Origin: Glycocaulis sp. | GTDB taxonomy: Bacteria > Pseudomonadota > Alphaproteobacteria > Caulobacterales > Maricaulaceae | DNA: 64,000 nt | Direction of reading: 5' to 3' | NCBI GenBank assembly: GCA_022565665.1 | Contig: JAIUMI010000002.1 | Location: forward strand, 62,001 to 126,000 | Shown here: positions 8,828 through 17,703 of the stretch, piece by piece | Position numbering within the stretch: the first letter of the stretch is position 1 | Layout of the letters: every line of letters starts with the position of its first letter | Notes under the pieces: generated by a model | What the model was told of the DNA's origin: nothing | What the model saw: the letters and a program-made list of their open reading frames with translations, nothing else | The model's database searches: none | Translations under genes and position numbers: made by a program

Positions 8828-9378
8828 AACCCGCGCGCCTCAAGGGCAGGCAGATCAGCGATTTCCACCCCGCCGAGCGCAAAGACGGGCCGCGCCGCCT
8901 GCCTTGCCATGGAGGCGGCGCGGATAAGCCCCAGCGGCGCGCCTGCGCTGGGGCTCTGCGACGGGAATACCGGCGACAGGAACACGCCGTCAGCGAGCCG
9001 TGCCGCCCGCCTCAAGGCTGCCGGAGAGTGCGCTGACGCCGTGACCAGGAGGTGTGGGGCTTTGAACCGCCAGCGGCGTATCTCACCCGTCAGGCGCTCC
9101 GGCCAGTGCACGCCATCGGCCTTCACGCGGATCGCCAGAGCCGGGTCCGCCGCGATCAGCAGGGCAAAGCGGTTGCGCCGCGCGGCCTGCGCCAGTGGTT
9201 TGGCGAGGGCCTTGAGATCTTCCCGCCCGAAATGACGCAGTATCAGCCCCGTGCCCGGCCCCAGTGCTTGAGCGAGCGCCAGAGGGTCGGGCGTGCGCTG
9301 CGGATCGGTGAAGGCAAAGAGGCGCGGCAGGCTGGCGCTTGCCAGATCAGCGCTTCGCGCATAGGTGAGGCTCGTCAT
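8755..9378 (-). CDS. Thiamine-phosphate synthase-like (ThiE/TenI family)
   Basis: A 207-residue TIM-barrel protein of the ThiE/TenI family. It shows IRVKADGVHWPER, matching the family's ADGVHLGQ region, and VTASAHSPAALRRAARLADGVFLSPVFPS. Near the C-terminus, RPVFALGGVEIADLPAL is the phosphate-binding segment. Sequence is divergent (GVHW for GVHLG), so it could be ThiE or a TenI-like paralogue. It overlaps the epimerase gene by 73 nt at its 3' end. Its ATG (9378) shares the CATG palindrome with the ATG of yggS on the other strand; GGAAGGA lies 6 nt before it. Confidence 0.75.
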   Translation of the reverse strand: MTSLTYARSADLASASLPRLFAFTDPQRTPDPLALAQALGPGTGLILRHFGREDLKALAKPLAQAARRNRFALLIAADPALAIRVKADGVHWPERLTGEIRRWRFKAPHLLVTASAHSPAALRRAARLADGVFLSPVFPSQSPSAGAPLGLIRAASMARQAARPVFALGGVEIADLPALEARGFYGAGAVEAFSSSISAASPSRQVG

Positions 9379-10060
9379 GTCCAATCCTTCCACCCCGACC
9401 CTCGCCGCGCGCCGCGCCGCCATCCTTGAAGATATCGCCAGCGCTGCCAAGGCAGGCGGGCGGACCAGCGCAGATGTGACGCTGGTCGCCGTCTCCAAGA
9501 TGCAGCCGGAGACCCGCATCGAGGAAGCCCTGGCGGCTGGCCAGCTTGTGTTCGGCGAAAACCGGGTGCAGGAGGCCATTACCCGCTGGCAGCATCGGCG
9601 GGCGGCCCACCCCGATCTTGAACTGCGCCTTGTCGGGCCGCTCCAGACCAACAAGGCGGAAGATGCCGTTGCCCTGTTTGACGTGATCGAGACGCTGGAC
9701 CGGGAAAAGCTCGCCCGCGCCATCCTCAAGGCCATGGAGAAGACCGGCCGCACCCCCCGTCTCTACGTGCAGGTCAATACCGGCGAGGAACCGCAAAAGG
9801 CCGGCATCACGCCGAAGAATGTGCCCGCCTTCGTGGCCGAGATGCGCGCGGCGATGCCGCAAGGGATTGAGGGCCTGATGTGCATACCCCCGGTTGATGA
9901 GCCGGCGAGCCTGCATTTCGCGCTACTGGCGAAACTCGCAAAGGCAGCGGGCGTTGAAAAACTCTCCATGGGCATGAGCGCGGACTATGCCCTCGCCGCC
10001 CGCATGGGCGCGACCTCGGTACGCGTCGGCTCGGCACTGTTCGGAGCGCGCGAGGGTTAG
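9377..10060 (+). CDS. yggS: PLP homeostasis protein (YggS/PROSC family)
   Basis: A 227-residue alanine-racemase-fold protein that binds PLP and buffers its supply. The PLP lysine lies in LVAVSKMQPETRIEEAL, followed by FGENRVQEA and RLVGPLQTNKAEDAV, then GLMCIPP and KLSMGMSADYALAARMGATSVRVGSALFG, all diagnostic. The ATG at 9377 follows GGTGAGG. A GTG at 9365 is also in frame. The start codon interlocks with that of the ThiE-like gene, so its promoter must lie inside that gene. Confidence 0.93.
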   Translation: MSNPSTPTLAARRAAILEDIASAAKAGGRTSADVTLVAVSKMQPETRIEEALAAGQLVFGENRVQEAITRWQHRRAAHPDLELRLVGPLQTNKAEDAVALFDVIETLDREKLARAILKAMEKTGRTPRLYVQVNTGEEPQKAGITPKNVPAFVAEMRAAMPQGIEGLMCIPPVDEPASLHFALLAKLAKAAGVEKLSMGMSADYALAARMGATSVRVGSALFGAREG

Positions 10061-10144
10061 GCGCTCCACTTGCACCTTGATTTTCACCCGCAAAAGGCGT
10101 TTCTGGCAGGCTAGAAATACTCATTATGAGCAAAAGGGGTGGCC

Positions 10145-12199
10145 ATGAGCGCCTTCCGCAATCTCTACCGGCACGGTTTCGTGCGCGTCGCGGCCTTCGC
10201 GCCAGAAGTCGCGCTGGCAGATCCGGCCCGCAATGCGCAGGCCCTGATCGCCCACGCGCGCGCGGCGGACAGGGCACAGGCCGCGCTGGTCCTGTTTCCT
10301 GAGCTCTCCCTGACCGGCTATGCGATCGACGATCTGCATCACCAGTCCGCTCTGCTGGATGCAGCCGAAGAGGCGGCGAGGGCGCTTATCGCGGCGTCTG
10401 CCGATCTGATGCCCGTCATCGTGGCGGGGTGCCCGGTGCGCGCCGATGGCCAGCTCTTCAACTGTGCGCTGGTGGTCCACCGGGGCCGGCTGCTGGGCGT
10501 AGTCGCCAAGAGCTATCTGCCCAACTACCGCGAGTTCTACGAGAAGCGCTGGTTTGCCCCTGCGGCGGGCGCCATCTCCGATACAGTGCGTTTTGCCGGT
10601 CAGGAGGCGCCTTTTGGCGCCGGGCTGATCTTTGATGCAGAGGATGTGCCGGGCTTCGTGCTGGGCGTGGATATCTGCGAGGATCTCTGGGCCGTGCATC
10701 CGCCAAGCCTTGATGCGGCACTGGCGGGCGCAAGCGTGATCGTGAACCTCTCGGCCTCCAACGCACTTATCGGCAAGGCGCGCGAACGCTCAGAACTCGC
10801 ACGTGTGCAATCGCGCCGGGTGATGGGAGCCTATCTCTTCGCCGCCTCCGGGCCGGGGGAATCAACCACCGATCTGGCCTGGGACGGGCAGCTCTGCGCG
10901 CATGAGCTGGGCCGCACGCTGGCCGAGGGGCCGCGCTTCGAACCCGGTGCCAGCCTGATCACCGAGTTCGACGTGGAGCGCATCGCGCAGGACCGGCTGC
11001 GCACCTCCACCTTCCGCGATGGCATTGCCGCGCGCACAGACGCGCTGAAAGGCGTCCGCCGGGTCGGCTTTCAGCTGGCGCCGCCGCTGGATGCCAACCT
11101 GCCCCTGACACGCAAAATTGCCCGCTTCCCCTTCGTGCCGTCTGATCCTGAAAGGCTGGACGAGGATTGCTATGAGGCGTGGTCGATACAGGTGGCGGGG
11201 CTGACCCAGCGGCTGCAATCAAGCGGGCTGAAACGCGCCGTCATCGGCATTTCAGGCGGGCTCGATTCCACGCAAGCTCTCATCATCACCGCGCGTGCCT
11301 TCGACCGGCTGGGCCTATCCCGCAAGGACATTATCGCCCTCACCCTGCCGGGCTTTGCGACGAGCAAGCAGACGCGCGAACAGGCGATTGCGCTGGCCGA
11401 AGCTCTGGGCGTTACCCATCGCGAGATCGATATCCGCCGGGCGGCCGGAAACATGCTGGCCGATATCGGCCACCCGTTCGCGTCCGGCGCGAAGCAGTAC
11501 GATGTGACGTTTGAAAACGTGCAGGCCGGGCTGCGCACCGACTACCTGTTCCGTATCGCCAATCACGAGGGCGGGCTGGTGATCGGGACGGGCGATCTCT
11601 CTGAAGCCGCGCTCGGCTGGTGCACCTATGGCGTCGGCGATCACATGTCGCACTACAACGTCAATGCGGGCCTGCCCAAGACCTTGATCCAGCACCTGAT
11701 TGCCTGGGCAGCACGCACCGGCGCGGCGGACGCAAAGGCAGGCCCGGTGCTGAACCGCATCCTCGCCACGGAAATCTCGCCGGAGCTGATCCCGGCAGAT
11801 GAAGATGGCGCAATCCAGAGCACGCAGGCCATCATCGGCCCCTACGCCCTGCAGGACTTCACCCTGCACTATGTCGTACGCTACGGGTTGGGTCCGGAGA
11901 AGATCGCGTTTCTCGCTGACGCGGCCTGGGGCGAAGGTTCGCAGGCGGACTGGCCGGACCATGTGCCCGAAGCCGAGCGGCGCAGCTATGAGATGGCAGA
12001 GATCATCCGCTGGCTGGAGGTCTTCCTCACCCGCTTCTTCGGCCAGAGCCAGTTCAAGCGCTCTGCGGTGCCCAACGGACCGAAACTCACCTCTGCCGGC
12101 GCGCTCTCCCCGCGCGGGGACTGGCGCATGCCTTCAGATGCCTCGGCGCGCGCCTGGCTGGAGGCACTCAACCGGTTGAAAGCAGAGCTTGGGCTCTAG
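10145..12199 (+). CDS. nadE: Glutamine-dependent NAD+ synthetase
   Basis: A 684-residue two-domain enzyme making NAD from nicotinate adenine dinucleotide, ATP and glutamine. Residues ~10-300 form a nitrilase-like glutaminase with Glu in FPELSLTGYAIDDL, Lys in AKSYLPNYREFYEKRW and Cys in LGVDICEDLW. Residues ~345-684 form the synthetase with the ATP motif GISGGLDSTQAL and the later GTGDLSEAALGW. Length matches bacterial long NadE. The ATG at 10145 follows AAGGGG; a GTG lies 6 nt earlier. Confidence 0.95.
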   Translation: MSAFRNLYRHGFVRVAAFAPEVALADPARNAQALIAHARAADRAQAALVLFPELSLTGYAIDDLHHQSALLDAAEEAARALIAASADLMPVIVAGCPVRADGQLFNCALVVHRGRLLGVVAKSYLPNYREFYEKRWFAPAAGAISDTVRFAGQEAPFGAGLIFDAEDVPGFVLGVDICEDLWAVHPPSLDAALAGASVIVNLSASNALIGKARERSELARVQSRRVMGAYLFAASGPGESTTDLAWDGQLCAHELGRTLAEGPRFEPGASLITEFDVERIAQDRLRTSTFRDGIAARTDALKGVRRVGFQLAPPLDANLPLTRKIARFPFVPSDPERLDEDCYEAWSIQVAGLTQRLQSSGLKRAVIGISGGLDSTQALIITARAFDRLGLSRKDIIALTLPGFATSKQTREQAIALAEALGVTHREIDIRRAAGNMLADIGHPFASGAKQYDVTFENVQAGLRTDYLFRIANHEGGLVIGTGDLSEAALGWCTYGVGDHMSHYNVNAGLPKTLIQHLIAWAARTGAADAKAGPVLNRILATEISPELIPADEDGAIQSTQAIIGPYALQDFTLHYVVRYGLGPEKIAFLADAAWGEGSQADWPDHVPEAERRSYEMAEIIRWLEVFLTRFFGQSQFKRSAVPNGPKLTSAGALSPRGDWRMPSDASARAWLEALNRLKAELGL

Positions 12200-12243
12200 G
12201 ACCAACGGGCCGTGCTGCGGGCCACTGCGAACATTAGCCAGAT

Positions 12244-12268
12244 GGGTCCCGGCTCGGGGCCGGGACCC
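12244..12268 (+). terminator. Strong GC hairpin between nadE and fabB
   Basis: A perfect 10-bp inverted repeat (GGGTCCCGGC / GCCGGGACCC) with a 5-nt loop, 45 nt after the nadE stop. No T-run follows, so it is either a structure-only or Rho-assisted terminator for the two convergent genes, or one half of a palindromic intergenic repeat. Confidence 0.4.
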
Positions 12269-12297
12269 TGGTGGTTATGGCATTGACTTCTCAACCG

Positions 12298-12322
12298 GGT
12301 TCCCGGGCTTGACCCGGGATCC
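12298..12322. repeat. Palindromic intergenic element (CCCGGG-CTTGA-CCCGGG)
   Basis: A second hairpin 30 nt after the first: CCCGGG arms at 12302-12307 and 12313-12318 around CTTGA, extended outward by a few pairs. The string CCCGGGCTTGACCCGGG is a form I know as a frequent dispersed intergenic palindrome in alphaproteobacterial genomes. It lies between the ends of convergent nadE and fabB. I noticed no other copy in this window. Confidence 0.45.
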
Positions 12323-12352
12323 AGAGTCTGTGGCTGAAGCCGGAGCTAGGCT

Positions 12353-13564
12353 CTAAACCTTCGACATGATGAGCGTGCCGTTCGTGCCGCCAAAACCGAA
12401 CGAGTTGGAGAGGACGGTTTCCAGCTCGGCCTTTTTCGTCTCGGTCACAATGGGCAGGCCCTCAAACTCCGGATCGAGATTTTCGACATTGATCGAGGGC
12501 GCGATGAAGCCGTGCTCCATCATGAGCAGGCAGTAGATCGCTTCCTGCACGCCCGCGGCGCCGAGAGAATGCCCGGTCATCGATTTGGTGGCCGAGAGCG
12601 CGGGTACGTCTTTGCCGAACACTTCGCGCAGCGCGCCCATCTCCTTGATATCGCCCACGGGCGTGGAGGTGGCGTGCGGGTTGATATAGTCGATTTTCCG
12701 CCCGCCCGCCTCTTTCATGGCGTTGCGCATGCAGCGGATCGCACCTTCGCCAGAGGGCTGGACCATGTCATGGCCGTCAGAGGTCGCACCATAGCCGGTC
12801 ACCTCGGCATAGATTTTCGCGCCGCGTGCCTTTGCCCGCTCGTATTCTTCCAGCACCACGATGCCGGCGCCGCCCGCGATGACGAAGCCGTCACGATCCT
12901 TGTCGAAGGCGCGGGAGGATTTTTCCGGTGTGTCGTTATAGCCCGAGCTCATCGCGCCCATGGCGTCAAACAGGTTGGAGAGCGTCCAGTGCAGCTCCTC
13001 CCCGCCACCGGCAAACATCACATCCTGCTTGCCCCACTGGATCTGTTCGGCCGCCGCACCCATGCAGTGCAGCGAGGTGGTGCAGGCCGAGCTGATCGAA
13101 TAGTTCAGCCCCTTGATCTGGAAGGGCGTGGCCAGCGTCGCAGAGCCGGTGGAGGCCATGGCCTTGGGCACCGCAAACGGGCCGATCCGGCGCGGACCCT
13201 TGTCGCGCGTGATATCGGCGGCGGTGACAATCGCTTCGGTGGACGGGCCACCGGTACCAACGATCAGGCCGGTACGTTCATTGGAAACCTCACCCGGCTC
13301 CAGCCCGGCATCGGCGATGGCCTGTTCCATCGACATATAGGCCCAGCCTGCGCCCTCACCCATGAAGCGCATGGCGCGCTTGTCCACATGGTCGGCCGCC
13401 TTCACGGGCGGGCGGGCATGGACCTGGCACTTGAAGTTAAGTTCGGCGTATTCCGGCGCAAAGACGATGCCGGATTTCCCGGCTTTCAAGGCCTCGGCGA
13501 CCTTGTCCTTGTTCTCGCCGATGGAGGAAACGATTCCGATTCCGGTGACGACAACGCGCCTCAT
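12353..13564 (-). CDS. fabB: Beta-ketoacyl-ACP synthase I
   Basis: A 403-residue condensing enzyme of fatty-acid elongation. Active-site Cys in [14 protein letters not shown], His residues in [11 protein letters not shown] and [13 protein letters not shown], and the C-terminal glycine-rich [12 protein letters not shown]. Pairing with fabA in the same operon, with a 4-nt ATGA overlap, marks it as FabB, which elongates the cis-3-decenoyl intermediate in unsaturated fatty-acid synthesis, rather than FabF. Confidence 0.95.
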   Translation of the reverse strand: MRRVVVTGIGIVSSIGENKDKVAEALKAGKSGIVFAPEYAELNFKCQVHARPPVKAADHVDKRAMRFMGEGAGWAYMSMEQAIADAGLEPGEVSNERTGLIVGTGGPSTEAIVTAADITRDKGPRRIGPFAVPKAMASTGSATLATPFQIKGLNYSISSACTTSLHCMGAAAEQIQWGKQDVMFAGGGEELHWTLSNLFDAMGAMSSGYNDTPEKSSRAFDKDRDGFVIAGGAGIVVLEEYERAKARGAKIYAEVTGYGATSDGHDMVQPSGEGAIRCMRNAMKEAGGRKIDYINPHATSTPVGDIKEMGALREVFGKDVPALSATKSMTGHSLGAAGVQEAIYCLLMMEHGFIAPSINVENLDPEFEGLPIVTETKKAELETVLSNSFGFGGTNGTLIMSKV

Positions 13565-14097
13565 ATGGCGGCTCCTGGCTGGTTCATCTCTTCGGGCTTG
13601 AACAGGCCCACGCGCAGATCGGTAGCGGTGTAGATCACCTTCCCGTCCGCCTCGACATGGCCATCTGCAATCCCGAGCACAAGTCTGCGCATGATGACCC
13701 GCTTGAGATCAATGACATAGCGCACTTTTTTTACGTCCGGGGTCACCTGGCCGGTAAACTTCACCTCGCCCACGCCCAGCGCCCTGCCCTTGCCTGGCGC
13801 ACCCGACCAGCCAAGGAAGAAGCCGACAATCTGCCACATCGCATCAAGGCCGAGGCAGCCCGGCATCACCGGGTCGCCTTCGAAGTGACAGGCGAAGAAC
13901 CAGAGGTCCGGATTGATATCCAGCTCGGCAATGATCTGGCCCTTGCCGAACTTCCCGCCCTCGCCGGAAATGTGAGTAATGCGGTCCATCATCAGCATGG
14001 GCGGCAGGGGAAGCTGCGCATTGCCGGGACCGAAGAGTTTGCCATGCCCGCATTCAATGAGCGCGTCATAATCAAAGCTTGAAGGGTATTGGGACAT
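13561..14097 (-). CDS. fabA: 3-hydroxydecanoyl-ACP dehydratase/isomerase
   Basis: A 178-residue hot-dog enzyme that dehydrates 3-hydroxydecanoyl-ACP and isomerises trans-2 to cis-3-decenoyl-ACP, the branch point to unsaturated fatty acids. Catalytic His lies in [14 protein letters not shown] and the Asp helix in [16 protein letters not shown]. Length (E. coli 172) fits. It is first gene of fabA-fabB, overlapping fabB by 4 nt. The 149-nt region upstream holds its promoter; no convincing operator was identified. Confidence 0.96.
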   Translation of the reverse strand: MSQYPSSFDYDALIECGHGKLFGPGNAQLPLPPMLMMDRITHISGEGGKFGKGQIIAELDINPDLWFFACHFEGDPVMPGCLGLDAMWQIVGFFLGWSGAPGKGRALGVGEVKFTGQVTPDVKKVRYVIDLKRVIMRRLVLGIADGHVEADGKVIYTATDLRVGLFKPEEMNQPGAAI

Positions 14098-14246
14098 GTA
14101 GCGCTTCGTGCTGGGGCCGCCTGACGCAGAATGCGCGGGCGGGCCGGGCCGGTGAAAAGCCGCGCCGTGATTTGGCGGGCCGGATCGCGAGGGGGCAATC
14201 TAGACCGTCAGACATGCTCCTGTCTCCCCCGTGAGGGAGGGCGATG

Positions 14247-14831
14247 TCAGAGGCCTTCGGAACGCTCGTCCAGCGCAGCCGTGCGCAGCGCATTGCAGGG
14301 CGGCGATTGTGGCAGGTCCGCGCTCATCGTCTGCACCAGCTCATACGCGTAAACGCCCCAGAGCGCCGACGCCCTCACCCAGCCGCGATGGCCTTCTGCC
14401 TCCAGACGGCACCAGCCCAGGCGGCAGCGTTCAAGCGACAATATGGCTCCGGGTTCGGCGCGCGCCGTTTCAGGTGATTCGGCGTCCGGGCGGGCATGCA
14501 GCGATGCCGCTTCGCGCACCTGAACCGCACGGCGGCCCGACAGGGTGCGCCGGTGCATCCAGCTTTCCTCGCCTTCAGGATCACGCACGCGCCGCCAGTC
14601 CTCGGTCTCGGCAATGATCTCCACGGGCAGGCCTGAGCGGCGGTATTCCCAGCGGACGGGATGCGTGGTGGAAGGGCCGACACGCCCGCGCACCTCGTCA
14701 AAGCGCAGCGTGACAAAGCGCGGCACGGGTTGTCCTGACGGCGTGTCACAGGCCTGCGCCAGGGCAGGCGTATCCATCGCGACAAGGGCGAGGCAGAGAG
14801 CCAGAAAAGGAGTGGTGACGAGACGTGCCAT
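14247..14831 (-). CDS. Exported SH3-like domain protein
   Basis: A 194-residue protein with signal peptide (LVTTPFLALCLALVAM, cleavage near ALA-QA). Two tandem bacterial SH3-like modules follow: RFVTLRFDEVRGRVGPSTTHPVRW with SWMHRRTLSGRR, then REAASLHARPDAESPETARA with WVRASALWGVY. Such pairs occur in periplasmic proteins thought to bind cell-wall peptides. The reading frame is open far upstream (to 16022) but that is a shadow of other genes; the ATG at 14831 starts the signal peptide. Confidence 0.75.
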   Translation of the reverse strand: MARLVTTPFLALCLALVAMDTPALAQACDTPSGQPVPRFVTLRFDEVRGRVGPSTTHPVRWEYRRSGLPVEIIAETEDWRRVRDPEGEESWMHRRTLSGRRAVQVREAASLHARPDAESPETARAEPGAILSLERCRLGWCRLEAEGHRGWVRASALWGVYAYELVQTMSADLPQSPPCNALRTAALDERSEGL

Positions 14832-14954
14832 GACGGGCACAAAATGCGCGCGCTGTGGTGAATTCGAGGTTAAGCACACATGGCAGGGCCGGTACCCGGT
14901 CCCAATCTGTCGGCGCACGCTATATGCTGGCCGGGATAGCCAAGGAGACACCCC

Positions 14955-15851
14955 ATGCTGCGCACCTTCACCACCGCCATCACCGCCAGCCTTGTCCTCG
15001 CTGCCGGGACCATGGCCCAGCCCGCATTCGAGACCACCGATCTTGGTGATGGCGTCTACATGATCGCCAATGACCGGGCAGGCAATGTCGGCCTCATCGA
15101 TGCGGGCGATAACCTCATCATGATCGACACCCAGATGCCGCCCTTCCTGGATGATCTTGAAGCGGCCGTCCGCGAGGCAAGCGGCGGAGGCGCACCGACT
15201 CTGGTGATCAACACCCACTTCCATGGTGACCATGTGCTGGGTAATGCGCATTTTGCAGCGCTGGGAGCGGCCATCCTTGCCCACCGCAATGTGGCAGAGC
15301 GCCTCGCCAACCCGGTGCACAACGAACTGACAGGCAGCACGCCCGACACGCTGGGCGAGGACTATCTGCCCAATATCGAGGTGGGCCAGGCCATGATGCT
15401 TACCGGGTTCGGCGTGACAGGCGAGGTTCTGCATTTTCCCAATGCGCATACCGATGGCGACATCATCGTGAACCTGCCCGGATCCAACATCATCCATATG
15501 GGCGATCTCTTGTTTTCCGGGCGCTATCCGTTCATCGATCTGGATGCCGGCGGCTCGGTGGAAGGGTTCATCGCGGCGCTGGATGAAATTATCGGCTTTA
15601 GCGACGACGAGACCCGCTTCATCGCAGGCCATGGTCCGCTTTCCACCCGCGATGACATCATTGCCAGCCGTGACATGCTGATCGAGGGCCGGGCGCGCGT
15701 GGCTGCGCTGGTAGAGGAAGGCCACGACCTTGCCGCCATTCAGGAACAAAATCCGCTTGCCGACTTCCATGATGCGTGGAACTGGGGTTTCATCACGACA
15801 GAGCGAATGGTCTGGACCTTCTATCGTGACATCACGGGCCTCACAGAATAA
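14955..15851 (+). CDS. Exported metallo-beta-lactamase-fold hydrolase
   Basis: A 298-residue protein with signal peptide (MLRTFTTAITASLVLAAGT, cleavage near AMA-Q). Zinc ligands sit in INTHFHGDHVLGNA, then PNAHTDGD and the Asp in IHMGDLLFSGRYPF, with a late His in FIAGHGPLS. This is the glyoxalase-II/quinoprotein-relay type rather than a known beta-lactamase; the substrate cannot be told. AAGGAGA is well placed before the ATG. Confidence 0.82.
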   Translation: MLRTFTTAITASLVLAAGTMAQPAFETTDLGDGVYMIANDRAGNVGLIDAGDNLIMIDTQMPPFLDDLEAAVREASGGGAPTLVINTHFHGDHVLGNAHFAALGAAILAHRNVAERLANPVHNELTGSTPDTLGEDYLPNIEVGQAMMLTGFGVTGEVLHFPNAHTDGDIIVNLPGSNIIHMGDLLFSGRYPFIDLDAGGSVEGFIAALDEIIGFSDDETRFIAGHGPLSTRDDIIASRDMLIEGRARVAALVEEGHDLAAIQEQNPLADFHDAWNWGFITTERMVWTFYRDITGLTE

Positions 15852-15876
15852 GCGCAAACTGCCGCCTGCAAGGGTG

Positions 15877-16050
15877 ATGGTGCTGCCTATCGGCACGGGC
15901 CTCATCCTCGCCTTCCTGTTCGGCGTGCTGCTGGGAAGCTGGATCGCGGGCGGCGTGGTGGGCCTGCTCTTTGCCGCCGGGTTTACCGCCGTGCTGGTCC
16001 TGACCGCGCGCGGGGCGGGCAAGAAGAAAAAGAAGACGCGGCTGCGTTAG
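15877..16050 (+). CDS. Small membrane protein
   Basis: A 57-residue protein starting MVLPIGTGLILAF: two hydrophobic stretches (IGTGLILAFLFGVLLGSWIA and VVGLLFAAGFTAVLVLTA) joined by a short turn, then a basic tail GKKKKKTRLR. This is typical of a two-helix inner-membrane protein with positive C-terminus inside. The start is uncertain: an in-frame GTG at 15826 would overlap the preceding gene by 26 nt and give a better-spaced translation start. No family recognised. Confidence 0.5.
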   Translation: MVLPIGTGLILAFLFGVLLGSWIAGGVVGLLFAAGFTAVLVLTARGAGKKKKKTRLR

Positions 16051-16075
16051 GGGACGTCCGTCAATACCCTGCCCA

Positions 16076-16135
16076 CCAGCCTCACCACAGCCAGCCTCCG
16101 ACATTTCCGCACCAGCCGGCCGAAAAGGCTTGGCC
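16076..16135 (+). repeat. Direct repeat, left copy
   Basis: 60 bp matching 16704-16763 at 57 of 60 positions with no gaps (offset 628). It starts at CCAGCCTCAC and ends at AAGGCTTGGCC. It lies 26 nt after the small membrane gene and before an AT-rich gene. Together with the right copy it brackets that gene. Confidence 0.9.
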
Positions 16136-16198
16136 ATCACGAATTTGATCCATTGGTCGGACCGGGTTATCCTGAAACCTCACGACACGGGGGCGAAC

Positions 16199-16693
16199 AT
16201 GGTCCGGACATCTCTCACAGCACTGGTCGTAATGGGGTTGATCAGCTTCAGCGCGCAGGCTGGTGCCATTGAACAACCTGATCAGGCCAGCGCAGGCTTC
16301 AACGATTACGCCTCTGCGTTCGATGATCTGGATGCCAGATTGACTTTATGCCCAGATGTCGAGACCCGAACCGTATCCTATATTTCTCCCTATATCTTCC
16401 CTGAAGACACACAAGCTATTCGCAGCTATGGAAGCACTTATAGGTATTGCCCATCGGAACAGATCTCAGATGATCCAAGAGTGCTTCATGCAAGGTTCTT
16501 GGCGTCTCCGCAGGCCGCAGGCAAGCAAGACAGATATAGTCGTGCCGATAATATTCTTTCAGCTATGCATACGGAAGAGAGATTGACTGAAAATTTCAGA
16601 GAAGTGGCGATTAGAATGGGGCGGGAGAATTTGATACCGGAGATTGACAACAACATAGCACCGGGACATAGGCGGTTTGGAACTTTGCATTGA
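16199..16693 (+). CDS. AT-rich orphan, exported hypothetical protein
   Basis: A 164-residue protein with a signal peptide (MVRTSLTALVVMGLISF, cleavage near AQA-GA). The mature part has two Cys (TLCPDVETR and YRYCPSEQ), which could form a disulphide. I do not recognise it. Base and codon use are unlike the neighbours: 16561-16620 has 25 G+C in 60, with AGA, AGG, ATA and TTA codons, whereas surrounding genes are clearly GC-rich. It sits between two copies of a 60-bp direct repeat, suggesting recent gain or a duplication-linked insertion. The upstream TTG (16130) would place the start inside the left repeat and is less likely. Confidence 0.6.
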   Translation: MVRTSLTALVVMGLISFSAQAGAIEQPDQASAGFNDYASAFDDLDARLTLCPDVETRTVSYISPYIFPEDTQAIRSYGSTYRYCPSEQISDDPRVLHARFLASPQAAGKQDRYSRADNILSAMHTEERLTENFREVAIRMGRENLIPEIDNNIAPGHRRFGTLH

Positions 16694-16703
16694 ACTGGTT
16701 GCC

Positions 16704-16763
16704 CCAGCCTCACTACAGCCTGCCTCCGACATTTCCGCACCAGCCGGCCGATAAGGCTTGGCC
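16704..16763 (+). repeat. Direct repeat, right copy
   Basis: Right copy of the 60-bp repeat at 16076-16135. Differences are three single-base changes (for example CACC/CACT and CGAAAAGG/CGATAAGG). It starts 11 nt after the stop of the orphan gene and is followed by a short open frame (16765-16854) of 29 codons for which I see no support. Confidence 0.9.
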
Positions 16764-16816
16764 CATGTCCTATTATGTCAGGTTTGATCCCGCGCGCCGG
16801 GGCATTCCTTCCCGCC

Positions 16817-17581
16817 CTACCGCCCCTTCCCCGGCTTCGGCTCGGACGGTCTGAACTCGGCGACGCGCACTTTCGTCTTGTGGTCGGCGGGGCCCTTTTT
16901 GCCGTCGGGCATCAGGCCCCGGTAATACCCCTTTTGCCATTTTTCTTCGGCCGCGGCCTTGTCGCCGGTTTTCAGCCTTCCGGCGAAATCCTCGCGGCTC
17001 TCGCGCCAGATATTGAGCTGCTGAAGCGTTTTGGGATCAGACTGGATGGCACGGATTTCCGGCGTGATCCGGTCAAACAGATCGCGGCGCACGGGGAAGA
17101 AATGGGCAACCGCCTCCCCGGCCTCAAAGCGCACCTCGCAGGGCCTCGTGAAGCGCCAGTTCATGGTGAAGGAATAAGGGCTCCAGTCGGTCTCGATCAC
17201 ACCCGATAAAGGTGCGATACCGTCCTTGATGCCATTGACCGGGCCGGTGACCCATGTGTTCCAGCCCGGCGGAGTGCGCAGGAGAAAGCCCATCTCGAAG
17301 GTGAGGATGCCGGAGCCGAAATTGCTCATGGCGCTGCCCGGCTGGTGCATGGTCAGCGGTTCGTCCAGCTCCACCTCCACATCCTCCACCCGCACCCCGC
17401 CATTCCAGCGCGCGGTAAGCCCTGTGGGCGTATACACCTCCCAGCCATGCTGGTTGGCGACCGCCAGCGGCAGGCAGCGATAGGCAAAGCTTTCAGGGGT
17501 ATCATCCATCCACTGGCGCCGGCCGGAGGCAGCGCGGATGGTGGGCTCTTGCGCGGCGAGGGGGTGGCAGAGAAGTTTCAT
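16817..17581 (-). CDS. DUF6065 family protein
   Basis: A 254-residue soluble protein. It has the segments GFLLRTPPGWNTWVTGPVN, DGIAPLSGVIETDWSPYSF and TMNWRFTRP, which I associate with DUF6065, a family without assigned biochemistry. The C-terminus is basic and charged, likely disordered. There is no signal peptide, Walker motif or metal motif. It is divergent from rlmN, with a 122-nt gap. Confidence 0.65.
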   Translation of the reverse strand: MKLLCHPLAAQEPTIRAASGRRQWMDDTPESFAYRCLPLAVANQHGWEVYTPTGLTARWNGGVRVEDVEVELDEPLTMHQPGSAMSNFGSGILTFEMGFLLRTPPGWNTWVTGPVNGIKDGIAPLSGVIETDWSPYSFTMNWRFTRPCEVRFEAGEAVAHFFPVRRDLFDRITPEIRAIQSDPKTLQQLNIWRESREDFAGRLKTGDKAAAEEKWQKGYYRGLMPDGKKGPADHKTKVRVAEFRPSEPKPGKGR

Positions 17582-17703
17582 GGGGCAGTCCGGTTGGTGA
17601 ATAGCGACGCGACCCTAGCGCGCCGCCCGGGCTTCGAGAAGTTCTGCCGGTCAGGTACGCGCACCCTCGCAATTTGGCCCCGATTGGCGTATATCGCGCC
17701 GCC

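Noticed and set aside
14247-16022. A 591-codon leftward open frame
   Set aside because: Only its last 194 codons (from 14831) have a signal peptide and domain structure. The rest is the shadow of the metallo-beta-lactamase-fold gene and the small membrane gene.
16765-16854. A 29-codon frame (MSYYVRFDPARRG) right after the right-hand direct repeat
   Set aside because: No ribosome site, too short to judge, and overlaps the end of the DUF6065 gene. It could be a remnant of a gene interrupted by the repeat, but nothing supports that.
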